40,185 bases of DNA, from positions 1-40,185 of the forward strand of contig CAZRRN010000027.1 of the NCBI GenBank assembly GCA_964602475.1, read 5' to 3'. A program made the translations under genes and the position numbers. The notes beneath the pieces are model-generated. The model did not search any database. It was not told the origin of the DNA and was given only the letters and a program-made list of their open reading frames with translations. Every line of letters starts with the position of its first letter. Positions within the stretch are counted from its first letter, which is position 1. Below, one piece after another: positions 7,997-15,035 of the stretch. Source of the stretch: SZUA-448 sp964602475 (lineage in GTDB: Bacteria > Bacillota > Clostridia > Lachnospirales > Lachnospiraceae).

Positions 7997-9502
7997 ATGA
8001 AGAAAGAACACAGAACGGAGTATCTATTAATTATTATATTCATGGTAGCATTTTTTATTGGAGTACTGGGTTTCTTAACAGCGGGTGTGAATATAGGTAA
8101 TGCTGTTTTCAACACATTAACGATGTATGTTTTGAACTATACGAACACTCCCGATAATATACTCATTAATATAGCACGATATCTGGCTGCTATATTTACT
8201 TTAGGTGCGATTTTGAGTATCTTCTCGCGAGTAGTAGTTATTTTCTCACACTGGTCACGTTCTTTCAGAAAGAAAAGCACGCTGGTTTTCGGTGAAAATG
8301 TTGAAGCAGACAACTTCGCGGAAAATATCGGTATTTGTGCAATTCGCAGCAGGGAATTCTGCAAAGCAAAAAGATATGTACTTCTTGGAGAAGAAAAGGA
8401 TAATCTGAACTTTTATTATAAGTATAAAGAACAACTGGCAGATAAGCCGGTGTATGTCAGATGCAATTCATTTTCAAATAGAATAGTCAATCATGGTCTG
8501 CACAAGTTCTTTTCTCTGGAAGAACTCATTGCAAGAAGGTACTGGTATGAAAATACCATGATAGAAGATGCATATTCAGAGGATGCCGTTCCAATGGACA
8601 AGCTGACAGTAGTATTTCCCATATTCAATTCACTGACGGAGGAACTGTTATATCAGGCAACACAGACGAATATTTACGACGTGAATCAGGTAGTAGAATA
8701 TCATATTTTCGGAGATACAAAAGCATTTTGTCAGCTTCATCAAAATCTGGATGCACTGCATATAGTAGCGCATAATGATGAAGTATGGGACAGCATCCAG
8801 TTATTAAAGAATTCGGACAGAATCGTTCTCTGCTGCGATGAGAACTCTGTCATTCTGGCTAGAGACCTTGTCGAGATGGTCAGATGCGGAAGAATAGATA
8901 TCATAACAGAAGCTGAGATATCCGAGGAATTATTACGCAATACAAGAAGCGGAAAAATCGCTGAAGACAGTATGAAGATAAATATATTCCAATGGCCGCA
9001 GGCAATCTGTACGGAAGAATCTATAATAAGTGACGAAAAGATATATGTAGCGCAGCTTTTGAATAAAAGCTATTACGACGAGTACAATGAAGGAAATACT
9101 GAAACAGCCGGGAGGCTGTGGGAAGAGCTGGACACATTTGACAGATATTCGAATCTGGCAGCAGCGGATTACCAGTACATTCGCTTACTGCTAATGCAGA
9201 AGTGGAACAAAGGAATAGTTTATAACGGAATATCTGATATTCCGGAATATATGATGACGAAAAACGCAGAACTGGAGCATTTGAGATGGTGTAATTATCA
9301 TTTATATAATAGTTGGACTCCTTGGATTGATGACACCTTCAGTAAGCCATTGAAGGATAAAGCCGAAAGAAAGCACAAGGATCTCAGACCTTTTTCAGAA
9401 TTACCTGACGTTGAAAAAGAGAAGGATAAATTACAGATAAAGTACCTGTTTGATGCGTATGACAAATCAGTACAGAAGAGGCAAATGGGGATAAAAAACT
9501 GA
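7997..9502 (+). CDS. Two-TM, Rossmann-like, RyR-domain protein (channel-like)
   Basis: The 501-residue protein begins with two membrane helices (about 9-31 and 63-88) flanking a pore-loop-like stretch that lacks a TVGYG selectivity filter. A Rossmann/TrkA-N-like region starting at STLVFGENVEADNFAENIG follows. Near residues 422-480 the pattern AELEHLRW, then ERKHKDL, then ELPDVEKEKDK matches the ryanodine-receptor (RyR) domain. The layout is that of a ligand-gated ion channel or membrane effector; the ion and ligand are unknown. I chose ATG 7997, with GAAGG about 10 bases upstream; ATG 7973 is in frame but has no ribosome-binding site. The gene has its own promoter and is visibly richer in A+T and in ATA/TTA codons than its neighbours, which suggests transfer. 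Confidence 0.7.
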   Translation: MKKEHRTEYLLIIIFMVAFFIGVLGFLTAGVNIGNAVFNTLTMYVLNYTNTPDNILINIARYLAAIFTLGAILSIFSRVVVIFSHWSRSFRKKSTLVFGENVEADNFAENIGICAIRSREFCKAKRYVLLGEEKDNLNFYYKYKEQLADKPVYVRCNSFSNRIVNHGLHKFFSLEELIARRYWYENTMIEDAYSEDAVPMDKLTVVFPIFNSLTEELLYQATQTNIYDVNQVVEYHIFGDTKAFCQLHQNLDALHIVAHNDEVWDSIQLLKNSDRIVLCCDENSVILARDLVEMVRCGRIDIITEAEISEELLRNTRSGKIAEDSMKINIFQWPQAICTEESIISDEKIYVAQLLNKSYYDEYNEGNTETAGRLWEELDTFDRYSNLAAADYQYIRLLLMQKWNKGIVYNGISDIPEYMMTKNAELEHLRWCNYHLYNSWTPWIDDTFSKPLKDKAERKHKDLRPFSELPDVEKEKDKLQIKYLFDAYDKSVQKRQMGIKN

Positions 9503-9540
9503 CATGGTGTACGATTCCCAAATACAAGCAATGAACAAAT

Positions 9541-9635
9541 TAGTTCTTTCTTTATAAGTTAAGTTGTGATAAAATAAAAGACAGAGCATTTACTGAAATC
9601 GCACTATTTTGATAAAATAATTCAGGAGGCAGTCT
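9541..9635 (+). promoter_or_regulatory. Promoter region of the DUF2225 gene with repeated extended -10 motif
   Basis: TGATAAAATA occurs twice, giving extended -10 boxes TAAAAT at 9570-9575 and 9613-9618. The -35 regions are poor (TTTCTT near 9547, TTTACT at 9589). The first site leaves a normal leader of about 54 bases. The second would start transcription inside the ribosome-binding site. A perfect AGGAGG lies at 9624-9629. Confidence 0.4.
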
Positions 9636-10487
9636 ATGGGTGGATTATTTGGTGGTCTGGAAGCCTTTGGTCTGGAAAAGCTGAGTAATGTTGAGGTATA
9701 TGAAAAGGCAGATCAGGAGAAGGAGAACGATAGCTCAAAGGAGAATACGGTAGCGAAGGCTCGGGAAGCCGACCTTGTATTTGATAAAACGTTTACCTGT
9801 CCGGTCTGCGACAGGGAATTCAAGTCAAAAACGGTCAAAACCGGAAAAGTTAAGCTGATTGCAATGGATACGGATCTTCGACCGAAATACCAGCTGATGG
9901 ATTCGCTGAAGTATGATGCAATCGTATGCCCGAACTGCGGATATGCAGCCTTGAACCGGTTTTTCAATTATATGACGGGAGCACAGGCGAAACTGGTTAT
10001 CTCCAGCATTTCAAACTCGTTCCGGGGACTTCCGGCAGATGGTGAGATTTATACTTATGATGATGCCATTTCCAGACACAAGCTTGCCCTGCTGAATACA
10101 ATCGTTAAGAAATCAAAATTAAGTGAAAAAGCCTACACCTGTCTGAAGACAGCATGGCTGCTTCGGGGGAAAGCAGAAACTCTTCCGGTCGATACTCCGG
10201 AGTACGCTAAAGTCAGAAAGAATCTACAGACCGAAGAGGATGAATTCATAAAGAATGCCTATGAGGGATTCGTTGAAGCATTTTCAAAGGAACTGTTCCC
10301 GATGTGCGGAATGGATGAGAATACCTGTACCTATCTTGTGGCAGATCTGGCGCGTCGCTGTGGTAAAACAGAAGATGCCTGCCGCTGGATTTCCAAGGTG
10401 CTGACTGCGCGGGATGCGAATGCACGAATTAAGTCAAAGGCATGTGAAATCAAAGAGTTAATCAAAGCAGATAAACAGAAGAAGTAA
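9636..10487 (+). CDS. DUF2225 family protein (zinc-ribbon, hypothetical)
   Basis: The 283-residue cytoplasmic protein fits the DUF2225 family. It has a charged, low-complexity segment (about 20-45), then CPVCDREF (Cys55, Cys58) and VCPNCGYAA (Cys98, Cys101), which would form one zinc site. An alpha-helical domain follows that may be TPR-like. The family has no assigned reaction. The gene has an ideal AGGAGG ribosome-binding site six bases before ATG 9636. Its 3' end runs into a 26-bp tandem repeat that carries the stop codon. The next gene, another Cys-rich protein, starts 67 bases later and is probably cotranscribed. Confidence 0.75.
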   Translation: MGGLFGGLEAFGLEKLSNVEVYEKADQEKENDSSKENTVAKAREADLVFDKTFTCPVCDREFKSKTVKTGKVKLIAMDTDLRPKYQLMDSLKYDAIVCPNCGYAALNRFFNYMTGAQAKLVISSISNSFRGLPADGEIYTYDDAISRHKLALLNTIVKKSKLSEKAYTCLKTAWLLRGKAETLPVDTPEYAKVRKNLQTEEDEFIKNAYEGFVEAFSKELFPMCGMDENTCTYLVADLARRCGKTEDACRWISKVLTARDANARIKSKACEIKELIKADKQKK

Positions 10488-10511
10488 TCAAAGCGAATAA
10501 ACAGAAGAAGT
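10460..10511 (+). repeat. 26-bp tandem duplication over a stop codon
   Basis: Units 10460-10485 and 10486-10511 differ at two adjacent positions only, and a partial third unit follows at 10512-10519. The DUF2225 stop codon TAA (10485-10487) sits on the unit junction, so the duplication changes the spacer and not the protein end. It looks like a recent slippage event. Confidence 0.85.
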
Positions 10512-10554
10512 AATCAAAGTATATGTAGATAAAGTAATTCCGGAGGACGAAAAG

Positions 10555-11268
10555 GTGGCTGAGCAGCTGTATACAATACCGGTAAATGAAGCATTTGAGG
10601 CGGACTGTGAGTGCCCGATTTGTCTGATGTACCGTACTCTTGAGCAGAAGGCGGTTGATTTTACCATGGGACCGAGCTATATGGAGGACGATGTCCGGAT
10701 GGAAACCAACCGGACAGGTTTCTGCGAGACTCATATCCGGCAGATGTATCAGAATCAAAATCGTCTCGGGCTGGCGCTGATGATGCTGTCACATGTTGAC
10801 CGGACGATGGCGGAGATGGAGAAATTCAAAGAGTCGCGTGCATCGGGTGGTCTGTTTCGTAAGAATGCCGATGAGAGCCGGATGAAGGCGTATTGTGATA
10901 AAAAGCTTGGTTCCTGCTACATCTGCGAACGGATTGACGGAACCTTCGGTCGATATATCGCAACATTATTTCATTTGTACCAGCATGACGATGATTTTGT
11001 TAAGAAATTCGAAGCCTCGAAGGGGTTTTGCATGAAGCACTATTCACTTTTGTTTGATGAGGCGCAAAGAGCCTTAAGCGGAGCGAAGGCGGAAGAGTTC
11101 TTAAAGACCCTTAACCGTTTGTATTTTGATAATATGAAGCGGGTACGGGACGAATTAAAATGGTTCGTGGATAAATTCGATTACCGGAATATCGAAGAGC
11201 CCTGGGGGAATTCAAGAGATGCGTTAATCCGGACGATTCAAAAAACGGACTCAGTAACAGTAGAATAA
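10555..11268 (+). CDS. DUF6062-like protein with two CxxC/CxxxH zinc modules
   Basis: The 237-residue protein has two similar metal-binding modules: CPIC (Cys20, Cys23) with FCETH (Cys57, His60), and CYIC (Cys121, Cys124) with FCMKH (Cys159, His162). The spacing within the modules is almost equal, which suggests an internal duplication. It looks like DUF6062, a Firmicutes family of unknown role. The start is GTG 10555, with GGAGG at 10542-10546 and an 8-base spacer. No membrane segment or signal is seen. It lies between a DUF2225 gene and the CIRCE-controlled groESL; a role in protein or redox homeostasis is only a guess from context. Confidence 0.7.
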   Translation: MAEQLYTIPVNEAFEADCECPICLMYRTLEQKAVDFTMGPSYMEDDVRMETNRTGFCETHIRQMYQNQNRLGLALMMLSHVDRTMAEMEKFKESRASGGLFRKNADESRMKAYCDKKLGSCYICERIDGTFGRYIATLFHLYQHDDDFVKKFEASKGFCMKHYSLLFDEAQRALSGAKAEEFLKTLNRLYFDNMKRVRDELKWFVDKFDYRNIEEPWGNSRDALIRTIQKTDSVTVE

Positions 11269-11286
11269 TTAAATTTTTCTTAATTG

Positions 11287-11313
11287 TTAGCACTCTGTAA
11301 AAATGAGTGCTAA
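11287..11313 (+). promoter_or_regulatory. CIRCE operator (HrcA binding site)
   Basis: TTAGCACTC (11287-11295), nine bases, then GAGTGCTAA (11305-11313) is a perfect match to the consensus. HrcA repressor bound here is relieved by heat or unfolded protein load on GroEL. Here the operator lies directly upstream of the -35 box and not in the leader. Confidence 0.97.
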
Positions 11314-11320
11314 TTTTATC

Positions 11321-11349
11321 TTGACAAATGGTTTAACAGGTATTATAGT
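11321..11349 (+). promoter_or_regulatory. Sigma-A promoter of groES
   Basis: TTGACA (11321-11326), a 17-base spacer and TATAGT (11344-11349) lie just after CIRCE and 36 bases before the groES ATG. Confidence 0.88.
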
Positions 11350-11384
11350 ATATAGCAAAGTTTATGGAATAAGGAGGATTTATT

Positions 11385-11672
11385 ATGAAACTGAAACCGT
11401 TAGGTGACAAAGTTGTATTACGACAGATTCTGGCAGAAGAGACGACAAAGTCCGGAATTGTACTGCCGGGGCAGGCAAAGGAAAAGCCGCAGCAGGCAGA
11501 GGTCATTGCGGTTGGACCCGGTGGAGTGATTGACGGGAAAGAAATCACAATGAATGTCAGTGCAGGAGACCGTGTTATTTACACGAAGTATTCGGGTACA
11601 GAGGTTAAGCTTGAGGATGAGACTTATATTATCGTAAAGCAGAGTGACATCATCGCAACAATTGAAGATTAA
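11385..11672 (+). CDS. groES: Co-chaperonin GroES
   Basis: This 95-residue heptameric lid of the GroEL chamber caps the folding cavity in the cytoplasm. The start LKPLGDKVVLRQ, the mobile-loop region EETTKSGIVLPGQAKEKPQ and the end YIIVKQSDIIA are typical, and the length is normal. AAGGAGG (11371-11377) lies 7 bases before ATG 11385. CIRCE and a consensus promoter control it. The gap to groEL is 245 bases, which is long for this operon, and is filled by a tandem leader repeat. Confidence 0.98.
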   Translation: MKLKPLGDKVVLRQILAEETTKSGIVLPGQAKEKPQQAEVIAVGPGGVIDGKEITMNVSAGDRVIYTKYSGTEVKLEDETYIIVKQSDIIATIED

Positions 11673-11763
11673 TCTGAGGGTCAATTGTTTTATGTGATTC
11701 TGTATCATGCAATGAACAACACGATAAATGTACAGGTAAAGAAATGTCGTTATCAAAAAACGC

Positions 11764-11914
11764 GCTGCTTGACACAAAGTCTGGTTATGCGCAAAGAGCT
11801 ACGCAGAAAAGGAGATTAGTGTGAAAGATGAATCTTTCACACGCAGATTTGTGCCTGCGCGGTGCTTGACACAAAGTCTGTTATGCGCAAAGAGCTACGC
11901 AGAAAAGGAGATTA
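11764..11914 (+). repeat. Tandem copy of the dispersed leader repeat between groES and groEL
   Basis: A block of about 52 bases (11767-11818) recurs at 11864-11914 with one single-base indel and very few changes. The linking segment (11819-11860) has a perfect 11-bp hairpin, GTGTGAAAGAT/ATCTTTCACAC. Positions 11814-11905 match the leader of the glycosidase gene at 3105-3196. The CTGCG/CGCAG stem is kept in the downstream copy. Both copies end in AAAAGGAGATTA, and the second supplies the groEL ribosome-binding site. This explains the unusually long groES-groEL spacer. Confidence 0.85.
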
Positions 11915-11925
11915 AGTATGGCTAA
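11821..11925 (+). CDS. Possible upstream ORF encoded by the leader repeat, overlapping groEL start
   Basis: GTG 11821 has GGAG at 11811-11814 with a 6-base spacer. The 34-codon frame ends at TAA 11923-11925, overlapping the groEL ATG (11918) in another frame. In the glycosidase copy the equivalent frame starts at GTG 3112 and runs in frame into the protein. The two peptides share FVPARCLTQSLLCAK but differ by many non-synonymous changes elsewhere. It could couple translation to groEL or be a chance frame within a structured RNA. Confidence 0.25.
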   Translation: MKDESFTRRFVPARCLTQSLLCAKSYAEKEIKYG

Positions 11926-13546
11926 AGAAATTAAATATGGTGCAGATGCCAGAGTTGCACTGGAAACCGGCGTGAATAAGCTGGCAGATACCGTAAAAGT
12001 AACACTTGGACCGAAGGGACGCAATGTGGTTCTTGATAAGTCTTATGGCTCACCTCTTATCACGAATGACGGTGTTACCATTGCAAAAGAAATTGAACTC
12101 GAAGATACCTTTGAGAACATGGGAGCACAGCTTGTAAAAGAAGTTGCTACAAAGACTAATGATGTTGCCGGTGACGGTACGACAACCGCTACCATTCTTG
12201 CTCAGGCAATGATCAATGACGGTATGAAGAATCTGGCTGCAGGAGCAAACCCGATTATCCTGAGAAAGGGTATGAAGAAAGCGACCGATGTTGCAGTAGA
12301 TACCATTCAGAAGATGAGCTCCAAGGTAACAGGTAAGGAGCAGATTGCAAAGGTTGCAGCAATTTCATCCGGAGATGAAGCAGTAGGTGAGATGGTAGCC
12401 GATGCGATGGATAAGGTATCCAAGGACGGTGTTATCACAATTGAAGAATCAAAGACCATGAAGACTGAACTTGAGCTTGTAGAAGGTATGCAGTTTGACC
12501 GTGGTTATGTTTCCGCATATATGGCAACAGATATGGATAAGATGGAAGCGGTTCTTGAGAATCCTTACATTCTTATTACCGATAAGAAGATTTCCAATAT
12601 TCAGGAGATTCTTCCGCTGCTTGAGCAGATTGTACAGTCGGGTGCAAGACTTCTTATCATTGCAGAGGATGTTGAGGGTGAAGCTCTCACTACTCTGGTT
12701 ATCAACAAATTAAGAGGAACCTTCAATGTCGTTGCGGTTAAGGCTCCCGGTTACGGTGACAGAAGAAAAGCAATGCTGCAGGATATCGCAATCCTTACAG
12801 GCGGAACAGTAATTTCCGATGAACTCGGACTGGATCTGAAGGAAGCTACCATTGATCAGCTTGGTCGTGCTAAATCCGTTAAGGTTCAGAAAGAGAATAC
12901 TATTATTGTCGACGGAGAAGGCGATAAGGAAGCAATTAAGTCCAGAGTTGCTCAGATTCGTGCACAGATCGAAGAGACAACCTCTGATTTTGACCGTGAA
13001 AAGCTTCAGGAGCGTCTTGCAAAGCTTGCAGGCGGCGTAGCGGTAATCCGTGTGGGCGCAGCAACCGAGACCGAGATGAAGGAAGCAAAGCTGCGTATGG
13101 AGGATGCACTTGCAGCAACCAAGGCAGCTGTAGAAGAAGGTATTATTGCCGGAGGCGGATCAGCTTTTATCCATGCTTCCAAGGAAGTTGCCAAGATGGC
13201 AGCAGATTTAAGCGGAGACGAGAAGACCGGTGCTGCTATCGTATTAAAGGCACTGGAAGCACCGTTGTTCTGTATCGCACAGAACGCAGGTCTGGAAGGA
13301 GCAGTCATTGTTAACAAAGTCAAGGAACAAAAACCTGGTATTGGTTTCGATGCTCTGACCGAGGAGTATGTTGACATGGCATCTGCAGGAATCCTTGATC
13401 CTGCAAAGGTTGCGAGAACCGCATTACAGAACGCTACCTCAGTTGCATCGACCTTCCTTACAACGGAAGCTGCAGTTGCAGCCATTAAGGAAAATACCCC
13501 GGCAATGCCGGCAGGTCCCGGAGCAGGCGGCATGGGAATGATGTAA
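11918..13546 (+). CDS. groEL: Chaperonin GroEL (Hsp60)
   Basis: The 542-residue ATP-driven chaperonin folds cytoplasmic proteins with GroES. Family hallmarks are KVTLGPKGRNVVLD, the nucleotide-site NDVAGDGTTTATILAQ, and the Gly/Met-rich tail GPGAGGMGMM. Length and sequence are fully typical. ATG 11918 is preceded by AAAAGGAG at the end of a tandem leader repeat. Transcription comes from the CIRCE-regulated promoter before groES, unless the spacer contains another start. A strong terminator follows at 13574-13615. Confidence 0.99.
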   Translation: MAKEIKYGADARVALETGVNKLADTVKVTLGPKGRNVVLDKSYGSPLITNDGVTIAKEIELEDTFENMGAQLVKEVATKTNDVAGDGTTTATILAQAMINDGMKNLAAGANPIILRKGMKKATDVAVDTIQKMSSKVTGKEQIAKVAAISSGDEAVGEMVADAMDKVSKDGVITIEESKTMKTELELVEGMQFDRGYVSAYMATDMDKMEAVLENPYILITDKKISNIQEILPLLEQIVQSGARLLIIAEDVEGEALTTLVINKLRGTFNVVAVKAPGYGDRRKAMLQDIAILTGGTVISDELGLDLKEATIDQLGRAKSVKVQKENTIIVDGEGDKEAIKSRVAQIRAQIEETTSDFDREKLQERLAKLAGGVAVIRVGAATETEMKEAKLRMEDALAATKAAVEEGIIAGGGSAFIHASKEVAKMAADLSGDEKTGAAIVLKALEAPLFCIAQNAGLEGAVIVNKVKEQKPGIGFDALTEEYVDMASAGILDPAKVARTALQNATSVASTFLTTEAAVAAIKENTPAMPAGPGAGGMGMM

Positions 13547-13573
13547 TACCAAAGCTACGGATGAAAAAGAAAG

Positions 13574-13615
13574 AAAAAGCAGAGATGAGTTCCGAAGAAT
13601 TCTTCTCTGCTTTTT
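13574..13615. terminator. Strong terminator after groEL, probably bidirectional
   Basis: A 12-bp perfect stem, AAAAAGCAGAGA (13574-13585) with TCTCTGCTTTTT (13604-13615), has T-runs on both strands. It can end groEL on the + strand and the foldase transcript on the minus strand. Confidence 0.9.
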
Positions 13616-13659
13616 GTTGTTGTAATACACGATGCCTGACTGCGGGTTGTTACCTTAGA

Positions 13660-13677
13660 AACACTCAGCAGAGTGTT
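13660..13677 (-). terminator. Second hairpin downstream of the foldase gene
   Basis: AACACTC (13660-13666) pairs with GAGTGTT (13671-13677) around an AGCA loop. On the minus strand it is followed by TTTCT, 39 bases after the foldase stop codon, so it may be a weak terminator. Confidence 0.45.
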
Positions 13678-13715
13678 CTTTTGTCAGTTGTGTCTGAAGG
13701 TATACTTTTTGATAT

Positions 13716-14933
13716 CTACTGGATTGTTACCAGCGTCTTTACATATTCGATTACCTTCCGCGCGATATCCTGCTGCATAAGATAGCCTTTGCCATAGGTA
13801 GTCAGATAGGAATTATAATTATCTTCTGTTTGTCCCTGTGAAATGACATAAGCAAGATAATCCTCTTCAGAAGCTTTAATTCCCTCAAGCTCGGCAATCG
13901 CCTGATAGATCAGGATTTCTTTTGCCTGTGAAAGAACCTTTTCACGAAGGCTTGCATCATATTTGGTTTCTGACATCTCGGTATAGGCCTGGAAGCTTGC
14001 ATATGGATAATAGCCGAGGTAGTTGTAATAGTAAGAATTCAGACTTTCATAATATGCATTTTCTTCGTATTTATGAAGAGCCTTCAGCTGATTGATATAA
14101 GCATTAGGATAATTCTTCGCTGTGGAATCGGCAAGCAGTGTTTCCTGAATCCAGGAAGAAAGATTGGACTGGAACTTGGTTTCCTTTATATATGCACGGT
14201 ATTCATCAGCAGTGGAGGCAGTATCAAAAAGATAGGTTGCTACGAATTCATCGTTAAATTCGGGAGTAACGTAGATGCCGTTAATGGTTGTGGCAAACAC
14301 AGCGTCTTTACCTGCAAGCGAGGCATCATTGCTGTAATCATCAGGAAATGTAACTTCAATATTAAAAACATCTCCGACAACATGACCGATCAACTGATCG
14401 GTAAAATCATCAATCATACTGGTGGTACCGATTGTGATATCCGTTCCCTCACCGTTGGTACTTCCGTTGCTGAATTCTACACCGTCAATGGTACCGACGA
14501 AATCAACATTGATCTTATCACCGTCTGCAATTACGGCGGTTGTGGTTGTAGAGAGCTCATCATAATCGGCTAAGAGTGTAGTAATATCGGATTCGACGCT
14601 TTCATCGGAATATTCGAGCTCACTGGAAGCTACAGAAAGCTTTTTGTAATCCGCCAGAGTAATATAGTTTGTAGCGGTTACATCCTTGATCAGACCATCC
14701 TCTGTCAGCTGTGCACTGTAGTCACTGCTTGCAGTAACCTTGGTAGCTCCGCGGTAAATACCAAAACCTATCAGAGCGAAAACAGCAGCAATTATTACCA
14801 CGATGATTGCTGACCAGACGATTCTTTCAATCAGCGCATCTTTCTTCATCTTTATGATGTCTTTCTTACGCTGGATTTTACGTTGTTTACTCAGACTGAG
14901 TGACTGAGTTTCGTTTGTTTCTGTCACTTTCAT
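13716..14933 (-). CDS. Membrane-anchored trigger-factor-like peptidyl-prolyl isomerase
   Basis: The 405-residue protein has a basic cytoplasmic N-terminus (about 1-40), one membrane helix (WSAIIVVIIAAVFALIGFGI), then an extracytoplasmic part. That part contains an FKBP-type domain (INVDFVGTIDGVEF, ITIGTTSMIDDFTDQLIG, FNIEVTFPDDY) and a helical, trigger-factor-C-like region rich in Tyr. The ribosome-binding domain of true trigger factor is absent. It probably assists folding of exported proteins, like PrsA. The start is ATG 14933, with AGAGGA at 14942-14947 and an 8-base spacer. It has its own promoter (14992-15020) and is convergent with groEL. Confidence 0.8.
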   Translation of the reverse strand: MKVTETNETQSLSLSKQRKIQRKKDIIKMKKDALIERIVWSAIIVVIIAAVFALIGFGIYRGATKVTASSDYSAQLTEDGLIKDVTATNYITLADYKKLSVASSELEYSDESVESDITTLLADYDELSTTTTAVIADGDKINVDFVGTIDGVEFSNGSTNGEGTDITIGTTSMIDDFTDQLIGHVVGDVFNIEVTFPDDYSNDASLAGKDAVFATTINGIYVTPEFNDEFVATYLFDTASTADEYRAYIKETKFQSNLSSWIQETLLADSTAKNYPNAYINQLKALHKYEENAYYESLNSYYYNYLGYYPYASFQAYTEMSETKYDASLREKVLSQAKEILIYQAIAELEGIKASEEDYLAYVISQGQTEDNYNSYLTTYGKGYLMQQDIARKVIEYVKTLVTIQ

Positions 14934-14991
14934 AATAACATGTCCTCTCAAATTTTATTCGGCTGCATCACCGGAAAATATCCCACACACC

Positions 14992-15020
14992 ATAATACAT
15001 GAAAATAAAGATACGGTCAA
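14992..15020 (-). promoter_or_regulatory. Sigma-A promoter of the foldase gene
   Basis: On the minus strand TTGACC (15020-15015) and TATTAT (14997-14992) are separated by 17 bases. It lies just after the regulator stop codon, so the foldase need not depend on the regulator transcript. Confidence 0.8.
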
Positions 15021-15035
15021 TCCCGAAAATATGTA

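Noticed and set aside
11769..11797. TTGACA inside the leader repeat as a groEL promoter
   Set aside because: No acceptable -10 box lies 16-18 bases downstream in any of the three copies.
13006..13533. 175-codon open frame on the minus strand opposite groEL
   Set aside because: It lies wholly inside groEL, has no ribosome-binding site and reflects groEL codon bias.
13660..13677. AACACTC/GAGTGTT hairpin as a second CIRCE
   Set aside because: The half-sites differ from TTAGCACTC/GAGTGCTAA and the loop is 4 bases instead of 9; it fits a weak terminator better.
14073..14573. 166-codon + strand frame opposite the foldase gene
   Set aside because: The FKBP-type protein on the minus strand is well supported; this frame has no ribosome-binding site and no family likeness.
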